The notes: generated by a model not told the origin, from the sequence alone. A stretch of DNA of 6,345 nt from Rhodospirillaceae bacterium (GCA_013349695.1 DUZD01000236.1:1-6345), one strand, 5' to 3'; positions 1-6,152 are shown, counted from the first letter of the stretch. Numbers and translations: made by a program.

Positions 1-33
1 ACAGAATAAATGAATCACCATCCTCCCTTCCGT

Positions 34-120
34 CGTCATGGCCGGACTTGATCCGGCCATCCACGGGCCCCGCGCTCGGCATCAACCGCGTGGATACCCG
101 GCTCAAGGCCGGGCATGACG
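34..120. repeat. Imperfect palindromic intergenic repeat
   Basis: The left arm (34-65) and right arm (89-120) are inverted copies of about 32 bases with roughly six mismatches, separated by a 23-base GC-rich loop. Each arm is itself a smaller palindrome around CTTGA flanked by CCGG blocks, so it can fold as a cruciform or, if transcribed, as a long hairpin. Short palindromes of this wording (cgtcatggccgg, cttgatccgg, ccgggcatgacg) are dispersed between genes in many alphaproteobacteria; that statement comes from memory, not a search. It is probably one copy of a multi-copy element. No protein is encoded here. Confidence 0.75.
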
Positions 121-260
121 GCGAAAGTGAAGTGACGCGGTTATTTTGTGACGAGCCCTAAGTTAGAGAAAACTCTCCAGATTGATGAGAAGCCTTGGGC
201 GATTCATCAATCCGAATTTGCTCCAAGGCGGAAAGTTTTGCCCAAAAATGAAGCGCCAGG

Positions 261-286
261 TGCACGGGTCCTGGGAAACCCGTGCA
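261..286 (+). other. Perfect 9-bp stem-loop
   Basis: TGCACGGGT (261-269) pairs perfectly with ACCCGTGCA (278-286) around an 8-base loop. There is no T-run after it on either strand, so it is not a typical intrinsic terminator. It is the first of several strong hairpins in the gene-free region and may be part of a larger RNA fold or a degenerate repeat. Confidence 0.55.
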
Positions 287-349
287 ACGTGCCGACAGCG
301 AAACGACACTCCTGACGCCTCATTGAAGCCGGCTAGGCTCCACGCACAC

Positions 350-368
350 GAAAGCGCTTATCGCTTTC
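350..368 (+). other. Perfect 7-bp stem-loop
   Basis: GAAAGCG (350-356) pairs with CGCTTTC (362-368) around the 5-base loop CTTAT. It is followed by AACCACCC rather than a T-run, so a terminator role is unlikely. Its role is unknown; it belongs to the same hairpin-rich stretch as its neighbours. Confidence 0.5.
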
Positions 369-425
369 AACCACCCGTTTCCGCAAGCGCACCCTGAGCA
401 AGGGAACCGGTTGCGGGGCGGGGTG

Positions 426-472
426 GTGGCGGTCCGTTTTGAATGGCCCCGTTGCCGGGGCTGTTCCGCCAC
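426..472 (+). other. Two-tier stem-loop, possible RNA element
   Basis: An outer 7-bp stem, GTGGCGG (426-432) with CCGCCAC (466-472), encloses an inner 6-bp stem, GCCCCG (446-451) with CGGGGC (456-461), closed by the tetraloop TTGC. Two nested perfect stems separated by an asymmetric internal loop look more like a folded RNA than a simple palindrome. The orientation is not determined, because both strands can fold. I do not recognise an RNA family. Confidence 0.45.
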
Positions 473-699
473 GGGCCACAATCGGCGGAAAGCCTTGCTA
501 AAACATGCGAACCTTCAAGGGCGAAAACGAAGTAAGCGTTGGCTCCTTCGCTCAAACCCCCCGGAGGCGCGAAACCTCAAGACCGGCGGTCCAGCCTGAC
601 CAACAGTCTGTACCCCCATCCTCGCGGCGAATACTCCAGCCCGACAACAGCCGAACTCTCGCGGCACCGCGTCACGGAGCGAGCCAATCCCCCCCGCGG

Positions 700-717
700 G
701 GAAGGGCCGACCCTTCC
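700..717 (+). other. Perfect 7-bp stem-loop
   Basis: GGAAGGG (700-706) pairs with CCCTTCC (711-717) around the tetraloop CCGA. It sits 14 bases before a second hairpin at 732-750. The two in tandem could mark the end of a transcript, but neither has a long T-run. Confidence 0.5.
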
Positions 718-731
718 GTGAAATAAGGTCC

Positions 732-750
732 GCCTCGCTTAAACCGAGGC
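732..750 (+). terminator. Possible weak terminator-like hairpin
   Basis: GCCTCG (732-737) pairs with CGAGGC (745-750) around a 7-base loop and is followed by TTTCC. The T-run is only three bases, so intrinsic termination would be weak. With the hairpin at 700-717 it could end a plus-strand transcript from the hairpin-rich region upstream. It could equally be just another structured element of that stretch. Confidence 0.3.
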
Positions 751-1007
751 TTTCCGTCAACAACCGATGGACGCACACCCGGGCCGAAACCCGAAGCCGT
801 CTCACCGGCCGTCAGCACCCCAGGCTTGGTCAACGCAACATGCGCCGCCCTCCCCTCGGAACAACCATTTCCTAAGCATCGGGAAAATCCAGAAGGAAAA
901 TTCCAATCGCCAAGAAAAAGTTGCTTTTACGCTTTCGCGCACGGTTTGCATGCTGTAAATATAGAAACCTTTTTTCAATTGAAATTTTGCATATTCTTAA
1001 AGTTTTC

Positions 1008-1068
1008 TGTGTATAAATTCCCTATATTTACACATTTTACCCACAAGTTATCCACATACTTGTACACA
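1008..1068. promoter_or_regulatory. DnaA box cluster (five sites)
   Basis: Two sites match the TTATNCACA consensus exactly: TTATACACA read on the minus strand at 1008-1016, and TTATCCACA on the plus strand at 1048-1056. Three plus-strand sites have one mismatch to TTWTNCACA: ATTTACACA (1026-1034), TTACCCACA (1037-1045) and TTGTACACA (1060-1068). The box starts are 11 to 18 bases apart, and the four plus-strand boxes at 11-12 base steps lie on nearly the same helical face. That is the spacing expected for cooperative DnaA loading. Confidence 0.7.
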
Positions 1069-1089
1069 TTCTTTATCAACTTCCTGAAA

Positions 1090-1102
1090 AATCAACCCTT
1101 TA
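1090..1102 (+). promoter_or_regulatory. IHF binding site, consensus match
   Basis: The 13 bases match WATCAANNNNTTR at every fixed position (A, ATCAA, CCCT, TT, A). The site lies 21 bases after the last DnaA box. IHF bending next to DnaA boxes is a known feature of several bacterial origins, which supports the origin reading. A 13-base degenerate match on its own would be weak evidence. Confidence 0.5.
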
Positions 1103-1198
1103 TGCGGGAAGTCCTGGTTAGGCAATTAAGGTACTCCCGGCGCAACGGCGCCGAAACGGACGGTGGTTTTTATCGTTAGGTTTTTCTGACGGTGGACA

Positions 1199-1227
1199 TT
1201 GACTCGAATTTGTCGAGCGTTTAAACG
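1199..1227 (+). promoter_or_regulatory. Possible sdh promoter, distal, with palindromes
   Basis: A TTGACT hexamer (1199-1204) is followed, after exactly 17 bases, by TAAACG (1222-1227), a plausible sigma-70 pair with a weak -10. Two palindromes overlay it: arms CTCGA/TCGAG at 1203-1217, and the perfect 10-base palindrome CGTTTAAACG at 1218-1227 covering the -10. A third, CGGAAT/ATTCCG, lies at 1241-1254. They could be operators, but I do not recognise a regulator consensus. The transcript would have a 5' leader of about 190 bases before sdhC. Confidence 0.35.
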
Positions 1228-1320
1228 AAACTGACGCAATCGGAATCCATTCCGGGTTTCCCGCCGCCGATTTTCCCTGTCCTAGGATTAGAATTGGCAA
1301 CGATATCGTCAGGTCCAGCG

Positions 1321-1350
1321 TTGACAATCAAACCGCGAAAAGGGTTTGCT
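1321..1350 (+). promoter_or_regulatory. Possible sdh promoter, proximal
   Basis: A perfect -35 hexamer TTGACA (1321-1326) lies about 100 bases before sdhC. The best -10, TTTGCT (1345-1350, spacing 18), matches the consensus at only three positions, so this is tentative. The -35 is embedded in TTGA-CAA-TCAA (1321-1331), a short inverted repeat. Either this promoter or the one at 1199-1227 could drive the operon. Confidence 0.35.
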
Positions 1351-1424
1351 GAAGTTGGATTTCTCGGGATGTTACCGGCATCGACGCCGGAACGGATAGT
1401 TTCCGCCGCCAAGAGGGCCCACCG

Positions 1425-1820
1425 ATGAGTACAAGAAGCCGGCCGCGTTCTCCCCACTTGCAGATCTATCGGCCCCAGATCACCTCGATCTTGTCGATCG
1501 CGCATCGTCTGACGGGCGTGGTTTTGGCCGCCGCCGCCCTGCTGCTTACTTACTGGTTGGCCTCGGCGGCCTATGGACCGGAGTCCTTCGCCCGGGCGCA
1601 AGCTTTTTTTGGACATTGGTTCGGACGGCTGATTTTGTTCGGGGTGACCTTTTTCCTCTTCTATCATTTGTGCAACGGCATCCGGCACCTGCTCTGGGAT
1701 ATCGGTTGGGGGTTCGAGCTTCCCCGGTTGCGAAGCTCTGGCGTGGTGGTGGTGGTGGCGTCGACGGTCCTGACCGTCTTGATCTGGTTCGCCCCTTACA
1801 TCGTGGCGGGAAAATTGTAA
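1425..1820 (+). CDS. sdhC: Succinate dehydrogenase cytochrome b556 subunit SdhC
   Basis: SdhC is the first membrane anchor of complex II. With SdhD it holds haem b and the ubiquinone site in the inner membrane. The 131-residue length is normal for the family. Residues 9-31 carry the family signature with IYRPQI and S24-x2-H27-R28-x-T30; by alignment with the E. coli protein, S24 and R28 are the quinone-site residues. H81-x3-GIRHLLWD matches the second family signature, and H81 corresponds to the haem ligand H84 of E. coli. Three membrane helices lie at about 31-51, 66-90 and 104-127. The ATG at 1425 is supported by AGAGGG (1412-1417) seven bases upstream and by the usual short N-terminus before SPHLQIY. 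It is the first gene of sdhCDAB; its stop overlaps the sdhD start by one base. Confidence 0.96.
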   Translation: MSTRSRPRSPHLQIYRPQITSILSIAHRLTGVVLAAAALLLTYWLASAAYGPESFARAQAFFGHWFGRLILFGVTFFLFYHLCNGIRHLLWDIGWGFELPRLRSSGVVVVVASTVLTVLIWFAPYIVAGKL

Positions 1821-2200
1821 TGGAGATGCGTTCATCTCTCAGGCGGGTGCAAGGCCTCGGTTCCGCCAAGGAGGGAGTCGGCCATTGGTGGGCGGAGCGG
1901 TTGACATCCATGGCCTTGGTGCCGTTGGTTCTGTGGTTCATGGCCTCGGCGGTCTTCCTCGTCGGCGCCAATCACGCCGCCTTCAAGGCCTGGGTAGGTT
2001 CCTTCGGCAACGGCCTTATGCTGGTGTTGTTTATTATTGCCCTTTTTCACCACGCGCAACTGGGTTTGCAAGTCGTCATAGAGGACTATGTGCATGGAGA
2101 GACGGCCAAAATGGCGCTCCTGATCGCCGTCAAGTTCGCTTTCTTCTTCATAGGCGCCGGCAGCGTTAGCGCCGTTCTCCACCTCGCCTTCGGGAACTGA
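1820..2200 (+). CDS. sdhD: Succinate dehydrogenase membrane anchor SdhD
   Basis: SdhD is the second membrane anchor of complex II and shares haem b and quinone binding with SdhC. The start chosen is the ATG at 1820, which shares its A with the sdhC stop (TAATG) and gives a normal 126-residue protein. The reading frame stays open upstream inside sdhC, but that part is out of frame with sdhC and not credible. An ATG at 1826 is a less likely alternative. The N-terminal GLGSAKEGVGHWW block is typical of alphaproteobacterial SdhD. In the HHAQLGLQVVIEDY block, H78 aligns with the E. coli haem ligand H71, and D89-Y90 with D82-Y83 of the quinone site. Three membrane helices lie at about 28-49, 60-84 and 97-122. 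The TAATG overlap suggests translational coupling to sdhC. Confidence 0.94.
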   Translation: MEMRSSLRRVQGLGSAKEGVGHWWAERLTSMALVPLVLWFMASAVFLVGANHAAFKAWVGSFGNGLMLVLFIIALFHHAQLGLQVVIEDYVHGETAKMALLIAVKFAFFFIGAGSVSAVLHLAFGN

Positions 2201-2207
2201 TCCGGGC

Positions 2208-3998
2208 ATGCCGCAAGCATACGAAATCATCGATCACACTTACGACGTCATCATCGTCGGCGCCGGCGGCGCCGGCCTGCGCGCCACCATGGGCATGGCC
2301 GCGGCGGGACTGAAGACGGCCTGCATCAGCAAGGTTTTCCCGACCCGCAGCCACACCGTCGCCGCCCAGGGCGGGGTCGGCGCCGCGCTCGGCAACATGG
2401 CCAAGGACAGATGGCAATGGCACATGTATGACACGGTCAAGGGTTCCGACTGGCTGGGCGATCAGGACGCCATCGAATACATGTGCCGCCACGCCGTCCC
2501 GTCGGTGCTCGAGCTGGAACATTTCGGCGTGCCGTTCTCGCGCACCGCCGAGGGAAAAATCTTTCAGCGGCCCTTCGGCGGCCACATGAGCAACTTCGGC
2601 GAGGCTCCCGTGGCGCGCGCCTGCGCCGCCGCCGACCGTACCGGCCACGCCATCCTGCATACCCTTTACCAGCAGAGCCTGAAACATAAAGCCGAGTTCT
2701 TCATCGAGTTTTTCGCCCTCGACATGATCATCGACGAAGACGGCGTCTGCCGTGGTGTCGTCGCCTGGAATCTGGACGACGGCACCATCCACCGCTTCCG
2801 CGGGCATATGACGGTGATCGCCACCGGTGGCTACGGCCGCGCCTATGCTTCCTGCACGTTGGCCCACATCTGCACCGGCGACGGCAACGGCATGACGGCG
2901 CGGGCGGGGCTGCCTTTGCAGGATCACGAGTTCGTTCAGTTCCATCCCACCGGCATCCATGGGGTCGGTTGCCTGATCAGCGAAGGCGCCCGGGGCGAGG
3001 GCGCCTATCTGACCAATTCCGAAGGCGAACGTTTCATGGAGCGCTACGCGCCGAGCGCCAAGGACCTGGCTTCCCGCGACGTGGTCAGCCGCGGCATGAC
3101 CATCGAGATCCACGAGGGCCGCGGCGTCGGCCCGGACAAGGACCATCTTTTGTTGCACCTGGAGCATTTGAGCGAGGATATCTTTACCGAGCACCTGCCG
3201 GGAATCACCGAGACGGCCAAGGTCTTTGCCGGCATCGATGCCACCAGGGAGCCGATACCGGTCCTGCCGACGGTGCATTACACCATGGGCGGCATCCCCA
3301 CCAATCTTCACGGCGAGGCCCTGCGTCCCACGGAAAGCGATGCCGACGCGGTTGCCCCTGGCCTCATGGCCGTTGGCGAATGCGCCTGCGCCTCGGTGCA
3401 TGGCGCCAACCGGCTGGGCACCAACTCGCTTCTTGACATCATCGTTTTCGGCCGTGCCGCGGCGATCCGCGCCGCCGAGCTGATCGACTCGGAAAGCCCG
3501 CACAGATCCCTGCCCAAGGATTCGGCCGACATGGCGCTATCCCGTCTCGACCGGTTGCGCCATGCCTCGGGTTCGCTGAAAACGGCGGAAATCCGCCGCG
3601 CCATGCAGCGCGACATGCAAAGCCACGCCGCCGTCTTCAGGGATGAAAAGGTGTTGGCCGAGGGCTGTGAAACCATCGACAAGGTGGCGGCGAACATCGC
3701 CGACATCGGCATCGGCGACCGTTCGATGATCTGGAACTCGGACTTGGTGGAAGCCCTGGAGCTTGAAAACCTTATGGCCTGTGCCCGGGCGGCCATGTTT
3801 TCCGCCGAGGCGCGCAAGGAAAGCCGGGGGGCGCATGCCCGCGAGGACTACCCCGACCGGGACGACGACAACTGGATGAAACATACGCTGGCCTGGATCG
3901 GCGACGACGGCAAGGTGACACTCACCTACCGGCCGGTCCACACCTGGACGCTCACCGACGAGGTCGATTACATCGAGCCACAGGCTCGGGTGTATTAG
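2208..3998 (+). CDS. sdhA: Succinate dehydrogenase flavoprotein subunit SdhA
   Basis: SdhA oxidises succinate to fumarate on the cytoplasmic face of complex II, linking the citric acid cycle to the quinone pool. It has 596 residues, a full family length. The N-terminal FAD-binding fold has GAGGAG at 18-23. H49 in the SHTVAAQGG motif is the expected covalent FAD attachment site. Active-site residues line up with E. coli SdhA: H246 in QFHPTG, E259 and R262 in SEGARGEG, the proton-relay R290 in ASRDVV, H357 in VHYTMGG, and R402 in GANRLGTNSLLD. The C-terminal domain ends in the typical WTLTDEVDYI...ARVY tail. The start lies 7 bases after sdhD, with only a weak upstream purine stretch. Small departures from the common sequence (for example PVARAC before AAADRTGH) are outside catalytic positions. 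The flavinylation factor SdhE is not encoded nearby. Confidence 0.98.
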   Translation: MPQAYEIIDHTYDVIIVGAGGAGLRATMGMAAAGLKTACISKVFPTRSHTVAAQGGVGAALGNMAKDRWQWHMYDTVKGSDWLGDQDAIEYMCRHAVPSVLELEHFGVPFSRTAEGKIFQRPFGGHMSNFGEAPVARACAAADRTGHAILHTLYQQSLKHKAEFFIEFFALDMIIDEDGVCRGVVAWNLDDGTIHRFRGHMTVIATGGYGRAYASCTLAHICTGDGNGMTARAGLPLQDHEFVQFHPTGIHGVGCLISEGARGEGAYLTNSEGERFMERYAPSAKDLASRDVVSRGMTIEIHEGRGVGPDKDHLLLHLEHLSEDIFTEHLPGITETAKVFAGIDATREPIPVLPTVHYTMGGIPTNLHGEALRPTESDADAVAPGLMAVGECACASVHGANRLGTNSLLDIIVFGRAAAIRAAELIDSESPHRSLPKDSADMALSRLDRLRHASGSLKTAEIRRAMQRDMQSHAAVFRDEKVLAEGCETIDKVAANIADIGIGDRSMIWNSDLVEALELENLMACARAAMFSAEARKESRGAHAREDYPDRDDDNWMKHTLAWIGDDGKVTLTYRPVHTWTLTDEVDYIEPQARVY

Positions 3999-4002
3999 GA
4001 GG
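3997..4002 (+). promoter_or_regulatory. Strong ribosome binding site of sdhB
   Basis: AGGAGG overlaps the sdhA stop codon and lies 10 bases before the ATG at 4013. It fixes the sdhB start over later in-frame ATGs and suggests efficient, partly independent translation of sdhB within the operon. Confidence 0.75.
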
Positions 4003-4012
4003 CGACGGCAAC

Positions 4013-4792
4013 ATGGTTGAATTCGCCCTTCCCGCCGATTCGAGGATCGTCGGCGGCAAGACTTTCAAGGCGCAAGCCGGCGTCACCAACATGCGGATTT
4101 TCAAGATCTACCGGTTTAATCCCGACAGCGGCGAAAACCCCCGTCTCGATACTTTCGAAGTCGACATGGACGGATGCGGCGTCAAGGTCCTCGACGCCCT
4201 GAACAAGATCAAGAACGAGATCGATTCCACCCTCACCTACCGCCGCTCGTGCCGCGAGGGCATCTGCGGTTCCTGCGCCATGAACATCGACGGCGTCAAC
4301 ACCCTGGCCTGCCTCAAACCCATCGAGGACATCAAGGGCGTGGTAAAAATCTATCCCCTGCCCCATTTGCCGATGGTCAAGGACCTGGTGCCGGATCTGA
4401 CCGTCCCCTATGCCCAGTACCACTCCATCGAACCGTGGCTTCAGACTTCCTCCGCCGTGCCGACGGACGGCGAAAGGTTGCAGTCGGAGGAAGAACGTTC
4501 GAGGCTGGACGGCCTGTGGGAATGCATCCTCTGCTTTTGCTGCCAGACAAGCTGCCCCAGCTATTGGTGGAACGGCGAGAGGTTTCTGGGGCCGGCCATT
4601 CTTTTGCAGGCCTACCGCTGGATCGCCGATTCCCGAGACGAGGCGGCGGGCGACAGGTTGGACGATCTTGACGACCCGTTCCGGCTGTACCGCTGCCACA
4701 CCATCATGAACTGCACCAACACCTGCCCCAAGGACCTCAACCCGGGCCAGGCCATCGGCAAGATCAAGGCCGCCTTGTTCAAACGGCTCTAG
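4013..4792 (+). CDS. sdhB: Succinate dehydrogenase iron-sulfur subunit SdhB
   Basis: SdhB carries electrons from the SdhA flavin to quinone through three iron-sulfur clusters. It has 259 residues. The N-terminal ferredoxin-like domain has the [2Fe-2S] ligands C80, C85, C88 and C100 (CREGICGSC, then C). The C-terminal domain has C171, C174, C177 and C181 in CILCFCCQTSCP, plus C228, C234 and C238. By alignment with E. coli SdhB (constant offset of 22), C171/C174/C177/C238 bind [4Fe-4S] and C181/C228/C234 bind [3Fe-4S]. P182, W185, W186 and H229 match the quinone-site and haem-path residues. The N-terminus MVEFALP resembles other alphaproteobacterial SdhB starts. This is the last gene of the operon. 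Its last 14 bases overlap the end of the opposing gene at 4779-5204, and no clear terminator follows. Confidence 0.98.
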   Translation: MVEFALPADSRIVGGKTFKAQAGVTNMRIFKIYRFNPDSGENPRLDTFEVDMDGCGVKVLDALNKIKNEIDSTLTYRRSCREGICGSCAMNIDGVNTLACLKPIEDIKGVVKIYPLPHLPMVKDLVPDLTVPYAQYHSIEPWLQTSSAVPTDGERLQSEEERSRLDGLWECILCFCCQTSCPSYWWNGERFLGPAILLQAYRWIADSRDEAAGDRLDDLDDPFRLYRCHTIMNCTNTCPKDLNPGQAIGKIKAALFKRL

Positions 4793-5204
4793 GGCCGGTT
4801 GGCCTCGAAGACGGCCGGGGGTGCGCGGTAATCCGGACGTAGAGCTTCAAGGTTTTCAAATCCGCCGCGCCGGCGGCCGTCATCATATGGAAATGGCCTT
4901 CCTGGAATTTGATCGGCAAGGTGACGTAACACCCGCCCTTCTTGACTTTGCCGTCCGGCGGCAGGTAATCGGCGATCGTGGTCCGGGTTTGCGTCAAGAA
5001 CCAGTCGAGCAAATGTTGCGAACTGAAGCCTTCGCCGGTGGCGTTTTGAAAAAAAATTTCGGCGTCCCCCTTCTCGTTTTCATAGGCGTCGACCGTTTGC
5101 CTGGACAGTTGCAGGTTGCCGCTGTCGGGATGATGGTAGTCGGCCTCGAAGCCGATGTGATGGAGCATAAAGTCGAATTCGCCGCCGATCCGCTCGTTGC
5201 TCAT
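4779..5204 (-). CDS. Conserved-looking hypothetical protein, 141 aa
   Basis: I do not recognise this protein. It is 141 residues, with no signal peptide and no membrane segment, so probably cytoplasmic. It is rich in histidine near the N-terminus (H15-H16, H24-H25) and has H64, C92, H104 and H106. A metal-binding or small-molecule role is possible but unproven. The residue pattern over 10-125 (mixed charged and hydrophobic, LLDWFL, GGCYVTLPI, LKLYVRI) looks like a folded domain of mostly strands. Residues 128-141 (HPRPSSRPTGPRAV) are low complexity and may be an extension produced by read-on into the sdhB end. Its ATG lies three bases after the stop of the desaturase gene, so the two are almost surely cotranscribed. 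Its 3' end overlaps sdhB by 14 bases, convergently. Confidence 0.75.
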   Translation of the reverse strand: MSNERIGGEFDFMLHHIGFEADYHHPDSGNLQLSRQTVDAYENEKGDAEIFFQNATGEGFSSQHLLDWFLTQTRTTIADYLPPDGKVKKGGCYVTLPIKFQEGHFHMMTAAGAADLKTLKLYVRITAHPRPSSRPTGPRAV

Positions 5205-5207
5205 TCT

Positions 5208-6047
5208 TCAATCCCGGGTCCGGCGGTTGATGGCGTAGTCCCCGGTCCCTTCGTGAAAAGGCTGCATCAGCATCCGGTGCAGGTGCTGGGCGCCCGGATC
5301 GCGAAACAGGTCGATGCCGATGGTCATGCCTTGATGACCTTTTTCGGGTTGGTCGCGGTAGGTTCCCAACAGGCGGTCCCACCAGGGCAGGTTGAAACCG
5401 AAGTTGGAGTTGGTCTCGTGGGCCAGAAGCGAATGGTGAACCCGGTGCATGTCCGGCGTCACCACCAACAGCCTGAGCCAACGATCAAAGCCCAAGGGCA
5501 AGCCGAAGTTGGCATGGTTGAACATGGCGGTGGCGTTGAGCAATACCTCGAAGATCATCACCGCCACGGCGGGCGGGCCAAGCACCGCGACCACCGCCAT
5601 CTTGATGACCATCGACAGGACGATCTCGACCGGATGGAACCGCGCTCCCGTGGTGACGTCGATATCCAGGTCGGCATGGTGCATGCGGTGCAATCGCCAC
5701 AGCAAAGGCACCGCGTGAACCATGACGTGTTGAAGGTAAATGGCGAAATCGAGGATCGCCACCGAAGCGGCGACGGCCAGCCAATAGGGAACGGAAAGGT
5801 TGTTGAAAAGCCCCCAATCCCGATCGGCGGCGAGCATCGCCAGGCCGACGGCGGCGACGGGAAACAGCAGCCGCAGCACGGCCGTATTCAAGGCGACGAT
5901 CCCCAAATTCGCATACCAGCGAACGGCCCGGGATTGGCTCAATGCTCGCTTGGGCGCGATCAGCTCCAAGAACATCATCAATGCCAGCACGCCGAAAAAG
6001 CATCCCAGCCGGATCGCCGTTTCATTGTCGAGAAGGAATTTCGCCAT
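5208..6047 (-). CDS. Fatty acid hydroxylase / sterol desaturase family protein
   Basis: This is a 279-residue integral membrane di-iron oxygenase of the fatty acid hydroxylase superfamily (sterol desaturase type), which hydroxylates or desaturates lipid chains or rings using O2. The histidine clusters are complete and in order: H107-x3-H111 (HVMVH), H120-x2-HH (HRMHH, 120-124), H138 in RFHP, H178 in FNHAN, and H201-x2-HH (HRVHHS, 201-205). The motif D-FAIYLQH, then WRLHRMHH, and later TPDMHRVHHS is typical. Membrane helices lie at about 12-31, 46-72, 87-106 and 144-172. The ATG at 6047 is supported by GGGGAG eight bases upstream. The substrate cannot be told from sequence; bacterial relatives act on fatty acids, carotenoids, hopanoids or ether lipids. 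It leads a two-gene unit with the hypothetical protein downstream. Confidence 0.93.
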   Translation of the reverse strand: MAKFLLDNETAIRLGCFFGVLALMMFLELIAPKRALSQSRAVRWYANLGIVALNTAVLRLLFPVAAVGLAMLAADRDWGLFNNLSVPYWLAVAASVAILDFAIYLQHVMVHAVPLLWRLHRMHHADLDIDVTTGARFHPVEIVLSMVIKMAVVAVLGPPAVAVMIFEVLLNATAMFNHANFGLPLGFDRWLRLLVVTPDMHRVHHSLLAHETNSNFGFNLPWWDRLLGTYRDQPEKGHQGMTIGIDLFRDPGAQHLHRMLMQPFHEGTGDYAINRRTRD

Positions 6048-6071
6048 GGTCCCGGCTCCCCAGAGATAATG

Positions 6072-6100
6072 AATTTAGCGGCTTTATAAGGGCCGCGCAA
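6072..6100 (-). promoter_or_regulatory. Possible promoter of the desaturase gene
   Basis: On the minus strand, TTGCGC (6100-6095) and TAAATT (6077-6072) are separated by 17 bases, giving a transcription start near 6065 and a short leader holding the GGGGAG ribosome site (6061-6056). The -35 matches four of six consensus bases and the -10 matches four of six. The fit to position is better than the fit to sequence. Confidence 0.35.
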
Positions 6101-6152
6101 AGGGCCGCGGCCGGAGCCCCGGCACCGTCCTGATACAGAGGAATCACATAAG

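Larger units (their letters stand above)
121..950. other. Long gene-free stretch, GC-rich, with hairpins
   Basis: I find no credible gene in these 830 bases. Short open frames exist on both strands and in several phases, as expected by chance in GC-rich DNA. None has a recognisable protein motif, a convincing ribosome binding site or consistent codon use. I looked for tRNA, RNase P RNA, tmRNA and signal recognition particle RNA core motifs and saw none. What is visible is a set of stem-loops, listed separately. Positions 121-260 and 751-880 show nothing further that I can support. The base composition turns AT-rich from about 880 onward, leading into the origin-like island. Confidence 0.6.
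951..1102. other. Candidate replication origin (oriC-like island)
   Basis: Positions 951-1090 are 73% A+T (102 of 140 bases by hand count), in sharp contrast with the GC-rich genes beside it. The right half carries a cluster of DnaA boxes, followed by an IHF site. The left half (about 951-1005) is AT-rich without boxes and contains a 12-base palindrome, TTTCAATTGAAA (973-984), so it could be the DNA unwinding element. Together with a gene-free neighbourhood of more than 1.4 kb, this is the classic layout of a bacterial oriC. The usual origin neighbours of alphaproteobacteria (hemE, parAB, mnmG/rsmG, dnaA) are not in the window. A DnaA-titrating or DnaA-regulated site, or an AT-rich promoter, is the main alternative. 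Confidence 0.6.

Noticed and set aside
182..760. RNase P RNA, tmRNA, signal recognition particle RNA or cobalamin riboswitch in the gene-free region
   Set aside because: I looked on both strands for the conserved cores (such as GAGGAAAGTCC, a T-arm-like GGTTCGA, the SRP GGAAGGAAGCA loop, and the B12 box) and found only partial, unordered matches.
182..830. Several overlapping open frames of 60-117 codons on both strands before the AT-rich island
   Set aside because: They overlap each other on opposite strands, show no protein motif, have no convincing ribosome site and are explained by low stop-codon frequency in GC-rich DNA.
1616..1819. Upstream extension of the sdhD frame into sdhC
   Set aside because: The extension would add 68 residues unlike any SdhD and overlap the well-supported sdhC. 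The ATG at 1820 gives the normal family length.
2166..3503. A 445-codon open frame on the minus strand inside sdhA
   Set aside because: It is the antisense shadow of sdhA, whose plus-strand product has every expected active-site residue. The minus-strand product has no recognisable motif.
4821..6089. A 422-codon open frame on the plus strand opposite the desaturase and hypothetical genes
   Set aside because: It is an antisense shadow. The minus strand encodes a protein with complete di-iron histidine motifs, while the plus product is a low-complexity mix rich in G, H, Q and V.
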